From Bacteroidota bacterium (lineage in GTDB: Bacteria; Bacteroidota; Ignavibacteria; Palsa-1295), in assembly GCA_025363505.1 (NCBI GenBank), contig JANYDV010000284.1, forward strand, positions 1 to 24,937: a stretch of 24,937 nt of DNA, written 5' to 3'. The notes beneath the pieces were generated by a model. That model searched no databases and was not told the origin of the DNA. It saw nothing but the letters and a program-made list of their open reading frames with translations. This document shows positions 8,048 to 16,417 of the stretch, in pieces; the stretch's first letter is position 1, and every line of letters begins with the position of its first letter. The translations under genes were made by a program, and so were the position numbers.

Positions 8048-8560
8048 TTAATTAATCTGCATCAGCGAAACGACTAACAGGATAATAATCGCCATCCAAA
8101 CTTCGATCTGCTCGACAATCCTAATCCGCCATAATACAATTTCTCGAGGTGAAAGATCTTCGGTGCCAATTTTTTCGGAGCGAGCACTGTGGAGTTCTTT
8201 ATAACTTGAACGCAACATAAATGTTGCACCCATCAAGATCAAGAATCCCAAAATTTTAAGGTGTACAAGGATGAGCCACAAAGAGGAGAAATTGAAAAAC
8301 AGAAAGCGGGTTGACCACATCACGAGAATAATACCAGTGACAGCCGTAGTAATAGCCAGCATCCAAGAAAAGCCAAGGAATCGCTCCTTGAGTTGTTGCT
8401 GAAGTTTATACTGTTCAGCCCCATAAAATTCAAAAATCGGGCGTGCAACCCCTGTTAGAAATAAAATACCGCCCAGCCAGCCAACAGCACTAAACAAGTG
8501 CATATAGAGCGATGCCCAATAGACATAAGTGATTCCTTCAATTGAAAGTAAATGAAGCAT
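8048..8560 (-). CDS. CopD-like integral membrane protein
   Basis: This 170-aa protein has about four hydrophobic helices: around residues 15-40, 65-85, 92-115 and 150-168. The first helix carries YMHLFSAVGWLGGILFLTGVARPIF, and the third begins ILVHLKILGFLILMGATFM. The His and WxGG pattern resembles CopD (PF05425) and HemJ-like families, in which buried histidines bind heme or copper. I assign it to that group by pattern only. It lies 10 nt behind the anchored hypothetical gene and abuts the NUDIX gene. A role in metal or heme handling is inference. Confidence 0.65.
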   Translation of the reverse strand: MLHLLSIEGITYVYWASLYMHLFSAVGWLGGILFLTGVARPIFEFYGAEQYKLQQQLKERFLGFSWMLAITTAVTGIILVMWSTRFLFFNFSSLWLILVHLKILGFLILMGATFMLRSSYKELHSARSEKIGTEDLSPREIVLWRIRIVEQIEVWMAIIILLVVSLMQIN

Positions 8561-8570
8561 AATGATACTT

Positions 8571-9143
8571 CTATTGCTGCAATGTTTTTACCGGCACCGC
8601 TACCCATTGACGAGTTAGTAGATCAAGCTTTGCCCATGATTGCTGGGTACGATCATAGAGTTCGAGTCTTCCGTCATTATTGAGGTCAGCAATATTACTA
8701 TTGATCAACTGAATAACGTGAAGCGAATCATTAGGTGTCAGGTAAACCATCTCACCCCATCCGGTCGGCAAGCCGTGTTCGGTGTTTGGGATCAAGATGA
8801 CTTGAACTGATGTGTCGGTTGCGAGTCTTACGGGTCGAAACTCAGAAAAATAGCGCCCCGTCGCTTCGGTATGCAACGTGTCTGTTGAGCCATCAAGCCA
8901 TAACGAACAAAACGTTTTTCCATTCTTCACCTCTGAAAATACTCGTCTGATCGTATCAACACTGGAGTTACTCTGCTGATGAATATACAGTGTACGTTTT
9001 ACACCCGAGTGGGTAATGATCGGTATGCTTCGTAATAGATCAAGTTTTGAATCAAAACGCCAAATAAATTCATATCCGAGCAACCATACTGCCAAGATGA
9101 TTGGTATTATAATATAGAGGATGTTTTTTGTACGAGTGTTCAA
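8571..9143 (-). CDS. Membrane-anchored protein of unknown function with a calcium-loop-like motif
   Basis: I do not recognise this 190-aa protein. It starts with a short charged segment and one hydrophobic helix (ILYIIIPIILAVWLLGY, about residues 8-24) that looks like an uncleaved anchor. The rest is polar and should face the periplasm. Residues 153-161 read DLNNDGRLE, the DxNxDGxxE pattern of dockerin- and FG-GAP/VCBS-type calcium loops. Beta-rich repeats of that kind seem possible, but the protein is too short for a full propeller. It is the first gene after the RNase terminator hairpin and heads the CopD-NUDIX group. I found no promoter in the 61-nt gap. Confidence 0.7.
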   Translation of the reverse strand: MNTRTKNILYIIIPIILAVWLLGYEFIWRFDSKLDLLRSIPIITHSGVKRTLYIHQQSNSSVDTIRRVFSEVKNGKTFCSLWLDGSTDTLHTEATGRYFSEFRPVRLATDTSVQVILIPNTEHGLPTGWGEMVYLTPNDSLHVIQLINSNIADLNNDGRLELYDRTQQSWAKLDLLTRQWVAVPVKTLQQ

Positions 9144-9158
9144 GGCAGGTTGAAGATG

Positions 9159-9188
9159 TAATGGGGTTATCGTTTAATAACCCCATTA
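9159..9188. terminator. Perfect 12-bp hairpin after the RNase G gene
   Basis: TAATGGGGTTAT (9159-9170) and ATAACCCCATTA (9177-9188) form a perfect stem around a 6-nt loop. It starts 17 nt past the RNase stop codon on the minus strand. No T run follows, so it may act as a 3'-end stabiliser or a Rho-linked terminator instead of a classical intrinsic one. It separates the RNase transcript from the genes at 9143 and below. Confidence 0.65.
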
Positions 9189-9204
9189 TATAAAAGCACT
9201 ACTG

Positions 9205-11175
9205 TTATTCCGGACGGTTTGCCGGACGTGGACGTCGTTGTTGTGGTCTACGTTGCCCGCCACCGCTATTCGATGCGCCTTCACGACCTTCGCGATTTGG
9301 GTTACGGTTTTCACCACCACCGCGATTGTTTTGATTGCCTCCTCCGCGGTTGTTGTTGCCGTCGCGATTATTTCCACCACCGCCATCACTATTACTATTA
9401 CTACCACCACGACGCTGCTGCTGCTGTAAACGGCGTTGCCCGCCATCTTCTTCGCGACGTTTTGGTTGTATTTTCATTGTGGTAGACTCTTCATCAATAG
9501 GATCAGGACGTGGTCCGATATATTGATTAGTAATTTCTTTGTTGTCTGAAGCACGGGACATTCTGAATTCATCGGCTCGCATTTCGTCGTCGATACGAAC
9601 TTTGAATTTCGTTTTGAACTTCCAATTCATCTTCCGAGCCAACGAGAAAAATCCGTTGGTCAGTTCTTGATTCAAGATTGGATGCACTCGCATAATAAGT
9701 GCTTCTTTGCGTTCGGTTTCGGTCGAATAACGGTCAAGCCAACGTTCGATCTGATGAATAACGGTTTTTTGTGAGACGAGCATACCCGAGCCATTGCAAG
9801 CACTACATTGATCAGAAAGTGTATCTCCAATTGCTTGGCGTACACGCTGACGTGTGATCTGCATAATACCAAAATCGGTCAGAGGTAATATGCTTGACTT
9901 CGCACGGTCACGGCGAAGCTCTTTCTTCATCTCATCATAGACTTTCTTTTTATTGCGCTCATCGATCATATCAATAAAATCAACGACGATAATACCACCA
10001 ATATCGCGCAATCTTAGTTGACGTGCTGTTTCGCGTGCCGCTTCAAGATTAGTCTTGAGCGAATTGAGCTCTTGCTCGCGACGTGCAGCATACCGACCGG
10101 AGTTTACGTCAATCACAACCATCGCCTCAGTCTTTTCGAGAAACAAATACCCTCCTGATGGTAGTGGTACCTTTTTGCTCATTGTTTGCTCGATCTCTTG
10201 CTCGACACCACGCTTTTCGAGAAGAGGGGTCTGATCTTTATAGAACTCTACTACTCCCGCAAGATTGGGTGCTGACCACTGGATATAATCAAGCACTTCA
10301 TTATACATTTTTTTATCATCGACGACGATCTTGGTAATGTCATTTGAGAACAGATCGCGGAGCACCGTGGTGGTGATGTTCGACTCTTGGTACAAAACCA
10401 TCGGCGGCTGTTTATCTTTGATCTTTTTCTGGATGTCGCGCCACTGGTTCAGCAACATCTCAAGATCTTCACGGAGTAATGCGTCTTCTTTGTTCTCTGC
10501 AACCGTACGGATGATTACACCCATTTCACGCGGCTTGAGCGAACGGATGATACGGCGAAGACGACGACGCTCGTGAACCGAATACACTTTTTTGCTAATA
10601 CCGATACCAGGTTCAAATGGCACAAGTACCAAGAAGCGACCCGGAAGGGAAATACGGCTCGTCACGCGAACACCTTTGTTGGCAAATGCTTCGCGAGTTA
10701 CTTGGACAATAATATTTTGACCGGGCTCCATATCCACATTCTGCACTTCCATCGTTGAAAATGGCTTGCGTGGTGAGCGAGGTACATGCGGCGCTGAGGA
10801 TGCAGTGCGCGGTTTGAGCTGGAGATCGGGAAGCTCGCTTGTTGAGTCATCTTCATAATCTTCGTCTTCAGATTCGTCATCGTCGTCGCGCATATCCACA
10901 CCTTCGCTCGACATCAACGACATCGAACCATCGTAGGAATTGCCAACATCAGAAAAATGAAGAAATGCGTCTTGCTGTAAACCCAGATCAATAAAAGCGG
11001 CATTCATACCAGGTATGACTTTCGCCACCTTGCCCATCCAAATTTCGCCAACATGGCGAACTGTTTCGGGGTTTTCTACAAAAAGCTCGACTAAACGACC
11101 TTGCTCGGTAATGGCGATCCGGACTTCGTTTTCGCCGCGAGCGTTGATAATTATTTCTTTGCGAAATGGAAACAT
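9205..11175 (-). CDS. rng: Ribonuclease E/G family endoribonuclease with acidic insert and Arg/Gly/Asn-rich tail
   Basis: This 656-aa RNase E/G enzyme acts in rRNA maturation and mRNA decay. An S1-type domain (about 35-190) includes GKVAKVIPGMNAAFIDLGL and is interrupted by an acidic loop at 94-110 (RDDDDESEDEDYEDD). The catalytic Asp pair is D356 in VVIDVNSG and D399 in VVDFIDM; their spacing of 43 equals that of D303 and D346 in E. coli RNase E. The zinc-link cysteines C457 and C460 (CSAC) sit 58 and 61 residues after the second Asp, also as in E. coli. The catalytic part ends near 555. Residues 571-656 are low complexity, rich in Arg, Gly, Asn and Gln, with GGGG and RGG-like runs. The name rng follows family length; it could equally be called rne-like. 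Confidence 0.93.
   Translation of the reverse strand: MFPFRKEIIINARGENEVRIAITEQGRLVELFVENPETVRHVGEIWMGKVAKVIPGMNAAFIDLGLQQDAFLHFSDVGNSYDGSMSLMSSEGVDMRDDDDESEDEDYEDDSTSELPDLQLKPRTASSAPHVPRSPRKPFSTMEVQNVDMEPGQNIIVQVTREAFANKGVRVTSRISLPGRFLVLVPFEPGIGISKKVYSVHERRRLRRIIRSLKPREMGVIIRTVAENKEDALLREDLEMLLNQWRDIQKKIKDKQPPMVLYQESNITTTVLRDLFSNDITKIVVDDKKMYNEVLDYIQWSAPNLAGVVEFYKDQTPLLEKRGVEQEIEQTMSKKVPLPSGGYLFLEKTEAMVVIDVNSGRYAARREQELNSLKTNLEAARETARQLRLRDIGGIIVVDFIDMIDERNKKKVYDEMKKELRRDRAKSSILPLTDFGIMQITRQRVRQAIGDTLSDQCSACNGSGMLVSQKTVIHQIERWLDRYSTETERKEALIMRVHPILNQELTNGFFSLARKMNWKFKTKFKVRIDDEMRADEFRMSRASDNKEITNQYIGPRPDPIDEESTTMKIQPKRREEDGGQRRLQQQQRRGGSNSNSDGGGGNNRDGNNNRGGGNQNNRGGGENRNPNREGREGASNSGGGQRRPQQRRPRPANRPE
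9320..9426. repeat. Low-complexity triplet tract encoding the RNase tail
   Basis: The plus strand shows runs built on CCA/CCG, ATT/ACT and, at 9414-9426, four GCTG-phased CTG units. On the minus strand these encode the Gly/Asn/Arg/Gln-rich tail, including QQQQ. Such tracts are prone to slippage, so tail length may vary between strains. Confidence 0.6.
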
Positions 11176-11287
11176 AGCAGTATCAATGTTGGCTCATCGG
11201 ATGTAACTACAATATCAGTTATCATCACGAGACACCAATTCTCATGTGAACGATCCTGCTGATTCAGTTTCTTCTATAAGAGGGCAA

Positions 11288-11596
11288 TCAGGTACGAATG
11301 AGATGGTCTGCAATTTTGCGTAACGAAGAAGTACTTCGCTCAGCAGTATCGGCTAGATCGGATGTCCTGTGGAGAGTATAAATCTCATGGTCGGTCGTAC
11401 AGTAGGGCAGGCTCCGCAAGTTGGGCGCAGGAGTGACCCACGCGAAGAATACGCGGAGAGTGGTTCTGATAAATGATACATTGCTTGTTCCGACAAAGCC
11501 GAGAATAACTGCAAAGATCATAACTGGCAAAAGCACGTGCACGATGGCGAAAAAAACAGGACGTGAAATCATTCGTTGCGAAACCTTACGAGCCAC
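11288..11596 (-). pseudogene. Possible VanZ-like remnant with a frameshift near its end
   Basis: A GTG-started frame of 102 codons begins MARKVSQRM and has one convincing hydrophobic helix (VFFAIVHVLLPVMIFAVILGF). About 60 residues later it reads SSLRKIADHLIRT and stops. If one reads on with a shift after the bases of HLI (near 11300), the next codons give YLIALL and then a stop. The combined RKIA.HLI.YLIALL resembles the RKxAHfxEYxxLg signature of VanZ-family membrane proteins, but with an extra Asp. The remaining helices of the family are absent. A decayed copy is the simplest reading; a chance frame or an unrelated small membrane protein is possible. Confidence 0.35.
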
Positions 11597-11606
11597 CTTG
11601 GCTCGT
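11588..11606. repeat. Short perfect hairpin over the start of the VanZ-like remnant
   Basis: ACGAGCCA and TGGCTCGT form an 8-bp stem with a 3-nt loop. It overlaps the GTG codon of the remnant frame. It could be structural or chance. Confidence 0.35.
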
Positions 11607-11821
11607 CGGCTTCATTACCTGAGCGATGGTACTGACACAAAGCGCACTGTCGGTGAAAAAAACTTTGAACTCTAACACAACTTTTTCACGCGGTCGGCGC
11701 CTGCGATACTACCCTCGCATCGCTTGCTCACTCGGTCTGTCGGTCTAAAGAACAACCGACCCTATATCACTGAAGCAACAGGTGTAATTTATAAAATTTC
11801 AATTAGTTACAAGCATAGTGT

Positions 11822-11850
11822 AGTATGTCTCATACACACGAGACCATACT
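11822..11850. repeat. Imperfect hairpin in the intergenic gap
   Basis: AGTATGTCTC (11822-11831) pairs with GAGA plus CATACT (11840-11850) with one bulged C and an 8-nt loop. No gene edge lies next to it. It may be a regulatory or small-RNA structure; nothing else supports a function. Confidence 0.35.
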
Positions 11851-11946
11851 CACCTTACACTTATAACTCCTGATGGAACAACCAATATTACAAAATAATC
11901 CATCTTCTTTTCATAGCCCAAACCGGCGGGAGTATTATTAAAAATA

Positions 11947-11972
11947 AGCCGGCTACATTTCTGTAGCCGGCT
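11947..11972 (-). terminator. Terminator of the efflux operon
   Basis: AGCCGGCTAC (11947-11956) and GTAGCCGGCT (11963-11972) form a perfect GC-rich 10-bp stem with a 6-nt loop. On the minus strand the stem is followed by TATTTTTAATAA, a T-rich stretch as in intrinsic terminators. It lies about 115 nt after the RND gene stop, so the operon has a sizeable 3' untranslated region. Confidence 0.85.
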
Positions 11973-12086
11973 CGGGAGATGCTCGCACATATCGTTTTCA
12001 CCTTATCCATCATCATCCATCATCACTTCGATATGCACGAGCAAGATTTATTGCTTATACGCCAAGGGCATCGCTATCGGATTTCT

Positions 12087-15000
12087 TTAGAGCGTATTCA
12101 CATAGCCTGGACGTGGTTTTTTGATCTTCGAGAAGATATTAATACGTCTGAAGAATCTCGGAAAGCGTTCACGCCATGATTCAATATAAGTGTACATTAC
12201 CGGCACCAGTACCAGTGTCAATACCATCGAGCTTGTCAAGCCACCAATAATAGCAAGTGCCATACCCTGACGAAACTCAGAACCTTCGCCTACTCCGGCA
12301 GCCAGGGGCAACATACCCAAGATCATCGTCACAGTCGTCATAATAATCGGACGCAGTCGTGTCGGTCCGGCTTCCATCAGCGATTCTTTAATACCATGAC
12401 CTAATGCACGTCGAGCATTTGTTCGATCCACGATGAGAATAGCGTTTTTCGTTACTAATCCCATTAACATAATCATTCCCACCATCGAGAAGAGTGAGAT
12501 TGTTTTTCCGGTGAGCCAAAGCATTACTAATGCTCCGATCAGTGCTACCGGCAATGAGAACATAATCGTAAATGGATGGACGTAACTCTCAAACAGTGCG
12601 ACCATAACCATATACACAAACAATATTGCTAATCCAAATGCTATTTGCATATCATTGCCTGATTTACGTTGGTTCTCTGCATCGCCCGCCAAATACGGTT
12701 CGCCCACTCCGTTGGCACGCGGAATTGTTGCAATAACTTTTTCGATGTCTTTTACGACGTCACCAAGTGATCTTGTGCTAAGGTTACCATAAATAATAAC
12801 CTGCCGCTCACGATTCTTTCTGCCGATCTGCCCAGGACCTTTGCCGTAATAAAGTGTGGCAACATCAGAGACTTTTACTTGCTGGCCAAAATGATTTTGT
12901 AATGTTACTTGGGCAACGTCTTTCGCATTTGAGCGATTTACTTTATCGAGGATAACATTGATGTTGTACTCGGTCTCGCCTTCTTTATATTTTGAGTCGG
13001 TATTACCTGCAAGTGCAGTTCTGATAGCAAGTGCCGCCTCACCAAGCGACATACCATTGGCGGCAAGTCGGTCACGATCAAAAACGATCTTTACTTCGGG
13101 CTGTCCTTCTTCATACGAACTCTTGAGATCTTTGAGCCCGGGTATATTCTTGATCTTTTCAATCAATAGATCGGAGTATGCCGAAAGTTTAGCCATATCA
13201 TCACCGCCAGTTTCTATCTGGATTGGTGCGGCGTTCGCTGTTCCGAAGATGCCGATCGGTTGGGTACGTACAAGCAATCCCGGTACTTTTGTCGCAAGAT
13301 TAGTTACGTATTTCATTTCATCAAGAGTCTTCCGAATGCGCTTTCCCGGTTTTACCATTCGTATCGAAATCTGTCCGACACTTGCACGCTCGGTTGCGCC
13401 CCAAGGATTTTCTTGCTTGCCGACAACAGTTTGATAGCGTTCGATGTTTTGATCCTGAGCTAAGAGCTTTTCGTAAAGCTGAATAAGCGAGTCGGTTGTT
13501 TCGACATTGGTGCCATCAGGGAAATCGAAGTTCGCTGCGAACTCGCCCCGATCAGGCTGAGTAATAAATTCGCTACCGATCTGACCCGTAAGAGCTAAAC
13601 TACAACTTCCGAGGAATAACAATGATGAGGTTGTAAGTATGACCCAACGGTGTTTGAGCGACCACCCAAGAGTATTAGTATATTTAACAGTAAGCCAATC
13701 TTGGAATGCTTCGAACTTATCGCTGATCCAACGAAGGGGTTTGAATTTAATTTCTTCATGCGCTCTGCCAAATTTTGCTGCAAGCATTGGCGTCAAAGTG
13801 AAGCTAACCAGCAATGAGATTAAGGTTGAAACCACCACTGTCAAACCAAACTCACGCAAGATTTTTCCTGCCAACCCACTGACCAGTGAAATCGGTAGGA
13901 ACACCACCACGTCAACAAGTGTAATAGCAATAGCCGCAAAGCCTATTTCATTACGACCGTTAATCGCTGCATCGACAGGGGACTGACCTTCTACAAGTTT
14001 TCGGTGAATATTTTCCAACACCACGATCGAGTCATCAACCAATACACCAATTACCAATGATAGTGCCATCATCGACATCATATTCAATGTGAAGCCAAAA
14101 AGCCACATAAAAATAAATGTAGTGACGAGTGAAGTTGGAATTGAAACAAGAACAATTAATGCATTCCTGCCTGAACGGAGAAATAAAAACAAAACACACG
14201 ACACCAAGAAAATTGCTATGAGAAGATCACGAAAAACTTCACTGATAGAAGAGCGAGTAAACGTCGTTGCATCCTGAGCAATATCGAATTTGATGCCGTA
14301 CTGCTTATACTCAGTGGTCAATTTTGCCATCTTCGCATAAACGCCATCTGCCGTTTTTGTAGAGTTCGCATCAGATGTCTTGATAATATTCACACCTACG
14401 GCATCGCTACCGGAAAGACGTGTCGGACGGCGATCCTCATTAAAACCGTCTTCAACAATTGCTACATCACTCAGATAGACCGTCGAACCGTTTGCTAATG
14501 TTGTGATCGGCAAAGTCTTCATTTCAGCAAGTGATTGAAATTTGCCTTTGACACGAACAACATATTGGTCGGTTGGCTGTTTGACTGAGCCGGTCGGGAA
14601 GTCCAGATTCTCACGGGTGAGGGCTGCCTGTACTTGCAAAATCGATAGATTGTAGGAACGAAGTTTATCGTTATCGACATTGATTTTAATCTGTCGTTCA
14701 CGACCACCTGAAATATCTACCTGCGCTACACCTTCGGTTGATTCGAGCCGAGCCTTGAGTTTATCTTTTGCGAGTTGATATAATTCCGTCGGCGAAAGTA
14801 CTGTTGATGTCAGAGCAATGCGCAAGATCGGCGCAGCACTAATATCATTTTTTTGAATTTTCGGTACGTCAGCATCTTTCGGTAATTTTGATCGAATCTG
14901 ATCGACTCGTCGCTGAACATCAGCTGCGGCTTGATCGGCATTTGCTGTGAGCAAATACTGTCCGAGCACAACCGAGAATCCTTCATTAGAAAATGAACGG

Positions 15001-15239
15001 ACGTTATCAAGATTGCTGGTTGCGGCAACGGCTTCTTCGATTGGCTTCGTAACCAGATCTTCGATTTCGGCAGGACCGGCACCCGGATACACAGTGATTA
15101 CCGAAATAAATGGGAAGTCCATTTTCGGCAGAAGATCAACTCCCAACTTCATATAACCGATCACACCCATCACCGCAAGAGCGATAAAGAAGATCGTAAC
15201 TAAGGCGGGACGTTTAATGGAAATCTCTGTAATAGTCAT
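12087..15239 (-). CDS. RND efflux pump inner-membrane transporter (AcrB/HAE1-like)
   Basis: This 1050-aa protein has the usual RND length and two-fold layout: a helix at 12-30, a periplasmic loop, helices from about 335, a second loop from about 555, and helices from about 865. The proton-relay residues are intact: D402 and D403 in GVLVDDSIVVLEN, and K931 in LMGLVTKNAILIVD. The N-terminus MTITEISIKRPALVTIFF and GVDLLPKMDFPFISV are typical of the MdtB/AcrB branch. It exports drugs, detergents or metabolites using the proton gradient, in complex with the adjacent adaptor and outer-membrane channel; the substrate cannot be told. It is last in the tetR-tolC-mfp-rnd unit, 37 nt after the adaptor gene. 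Confidence 0.95.
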   Translation of the reverse strand: MTITEISIKRPALVTIFFIALAVMGVIGYMKLGVDLLPKMDFPFISVITVYPGAGPAEIEDLVTKPIEEAVAATSNLDNVRSFSNEGFSVVLGQYLLTANADQAAADVQRRVDQIRSKLPKDADVPKIQKNDISAAPILRIALTSTVLSPTELYQLAKDKLKARLESTEGVAQVDISGGRERQIKINVDNDKLRSYNLSILQVQAALTRENLDFPTGSVKQPTDQYVVRVKGKFQSLAEMKTLPITTLANGSTVYLSDVAIVEDGFNEDRRPTRLSGSDAVGVNIIKTSDANSTKTADGVYAKMAKLTTEYKQYGIKFDIAQDATTFTRSSISEVFRDLLIAIFLVSCVLFLFLRSGRNALIVLVSIPTSLVTTFIFMWLFGFTLNMMSMMALSLVIGVLVDDSIVVLENIHRKLVEGQSPVDAAINGRNEIGFAAIAITLVDVVVFLPISLVSGLAGKILREFGLTVVVSTLISLLVSFTLTPMLAAKFGRAHEEIKFKPLRWISDKFEAFQDWLTVKYTNTLGWSLKHRWVILTTSSLLFLGSCSLALTGQIGSEFITQPDRGEFAANFDFPDGTNVETTDSLIQLYEKLLAQDQNIERYQTVVGKQENPWGATERASVGQISIRMVKPGKRIRKTLDEMKYVTNLATKVPGLLVRTQPIGIFGTANAAPIQIETGGDDMAKLSAYSDLLIEKIKNIPGLKDLKSSYEEGQPEVKIVFDRDRLAANGMSLGEAALAIRTALAGNTDSKYKEGETEYNINVILDKVNRSNAKDVAQVTLQNHFGQQVKVSDVATLYYGKGPGQIGRKNRERQVIIYGNLSTRSLGDVVKDIEKVIATIPRANGVGEPYLAGDAENQRKSGNDMQIAFGLAILFVYMVMVALFESYVHPFTIMFSLPVALIGALVMLWLTGKTISLFSMVGMIMLMGLVTKNAILIVDRTNARRALGHGIKESLMEAGPTRLRPIIMTTVTMILGMLPLAAGVGEGSEFRQGMALAIIGGLTSSMVLTLVLVPVMYTYIESWRERFPRFFRRINIFSKIKKPRPGYVNTL

Positions 15240-15276
15240 TACTTTTTGAAAATTGGTGGTTCAAAAATAAATAGGA

Positions 15277-16359
15277 TTAGTTGGCTTTTACTTTTGTGCC
15301 ATCTTTCAATTGTGATTGTCCGAATGTGACGACGACGTCTCCGGGCTTCAGACCATCAAGAATTTCTGTCAGTTCAGGGTTCGAAGTCCCGATCTTAATA
15401 CCCCGAAGATGAGCGATTCCTTTGTCATCAACAACAAAGATCTGGGTACGAGAACCGTTGTTAATGACTGCCGATGTTGGGGTGGTAATAGCATCATGCT
15501 CTACCTCACGTTTAATCTCTGCCCGAGCAAACATCCCACTTTTGAGTGATTTGTCATTGTTCGGCAATTCTACTTCAACGGTATAAGATCTTGCCGCATC
15601 GGATTTATTTGCGATCGTGATGATCTTGCCGTCAAAAGTTTTTCCCCCAATAGCATCGACTGTAATTTTGACTCCGTCTCCGATTTTTAGTAATGGAATG
15701 TCAAGTTCGCCAACACCGATTTTTAATTTCATTTTTGAGTCATCGACAAGCATTGCTACTTTATTGCCTGGGTTTAGCAGTTCACCTTGATTGACAAATC
15801 GCATCGCAACAACACCGGCAAATGGTGCTTTGACTGTTGCATCGGAAAGCTGACGTTTAGCAAAACTTGTTGCTGAGGTGGCTGCCTTGAGCTGGGCTTG
15901 ATAACTTTTTACTTGCAACTCAGCCAGTTCGGTTTGACTCTTGGTCGAGGCTCCGGTTTTTGAGAGTTCGTTAGAGCGACCAAGATCAATCTTTGCTTTT
16001 TCGAGCGCGGCTTCTGCAGCAAGGGTTTGCGCTTCTGCTTGTTCGACCGCAATTGATTTTAGTTCGTTGTCAACAGTGACCAGTGCCGAACCTGCGCCCA
16101 CACGCGAGCCGTTATTAACGTTTACTGAAAGAATACGTCCGTTCGTTTCGCTGTTGACGGTCGCCTCTCGAATACCTTCGAGTGTCCCGGTGGCACGCAT
16201 CGTCGCAGCAACAGGAGCCATTGCAACTGCGCCGGTCTTCACCGTGAATACATCAGAGGGAGCAGTCTCTGCACCATTTGATTTGCCGCAAGAATTCAGT
16301 GTCAATGCGACGACAAGTGTCAACGTTGCAATGGCAGATGATTTGATTATAGTAGTCAT
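15277..16359 (-). CDS. RND periplasmic adaptor (membrane fusion protein)
   Basis: This 360-aa HlyD/AcrA-type adaptor has a leader ending LNSCG that can act as a lipobox, although Asn at -2 is less usual. The lipoyl half-motif GTLEGIREATVNSETNGRILSV is followed by an alpha-hairpin (about 95-165, rich in Glu, Ala and Lys). The second lipoyl half is APFAGVVAMRFVNQGELL, then a beta-barrel and a membrane-proximal domain ending DGLKPGDVVVTFGQSQLKDG. It bridges the RND pump and the TolC-like channel. It lies 45 nt behind tolC, and a small hairpin over the tolC stop may tune relative expression. Confidence 0.93.
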   Translation of the reverse strand: MTTIIKSSAIATLTLVVALTLNSCGKSNGAETAPSDVFTVKTGAVAMAPVAATMRATGTLEGIREATVNSETNGRILSVNVNNGSRVGAGSALVTVDNELKSIAVEQAEAQTLAAEAALEKAKIDLGRSNELSKTGASTKSQTELAELQVKSYQAQLKAATSATSFAKRQLSDATVKAPFAGVVAMRFVNQGELLNPGNKVAMLVDDSKMKLKIGVGELDIPLLKIGDGVKITVDAIGGKTFDGKIITIANKSDAARSYTVEVELPNNDKSLKSGMFARAEIKREVEHDAITTPTSAVINNGSRTQIFVVDDKGIAHLRGIKIGTSNPELTEILDGLKPGDVVVTFGQSQLKDGTKVKAN

Positions 16360-16400
16360 ATGATAGTTCTATGGGTGGATATAATTTAAAATTATTGTAA

Positions 16401-16417
16401 GGGGTTATCGTAACCCC
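16401..16417. repeat. Hairpin over the tolC stop codon
   Basis: GGGGTTA (16401-16407) and TAACCCC (16411-16417) pair around a 3-nt loop, and the tolC stop codon is part of the stem. On the minus strand TTACAATAATTTT follows, which is T-rich. It may be a partial terminator or an mRNA-stability element inside the operon. Confidence 0.5.

Larger units (their letters stand above)
11176..12086. other. Largest gap (about 910 nt): hairpins and a possible gene remnant, no convincing intact gene
   Basis: This stretch separates the RNase gene from the efflux unit. It holds a possible VanZ-like remnant (11288-11596), a short hairpin at 11588-11606, an imperfect hairpin at 11822-11850 and the efflux-unit terminator at 11947-11972. 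I saw no tRNA, rRNA or repeat array. The short open frames on the plus strand (11421-11675 and 11979-12179) lack domain-like features. The RNase promoter should lie near 11176-11250, but no clear TTTG/TAnnTTTG pair was found. Confidence 0.6.

Noticed and set aside
9186..9485. Open frames on both strands rich in Val or in His/Tyr/Asp over the RNase tail
   Set aside because: They are by-products of the triplet-repeat DNA that encodes the Gly/Asn/Arg tail in the true frame.
11176..12086. Possible tRNA, rRNA or CRISPR elements in the largest gap
   Set aside because: No cloverleaf, conserved rRNA core or spaced direct repeats were seen; only isolated hairpins are present.
12958..13434. 158-codon plus-strand open frame inside the RND transporter gene
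   Set aside because: It is antisense to a well-conserved gene, has no domain-like sequence and follows from codon usage of the true frame.
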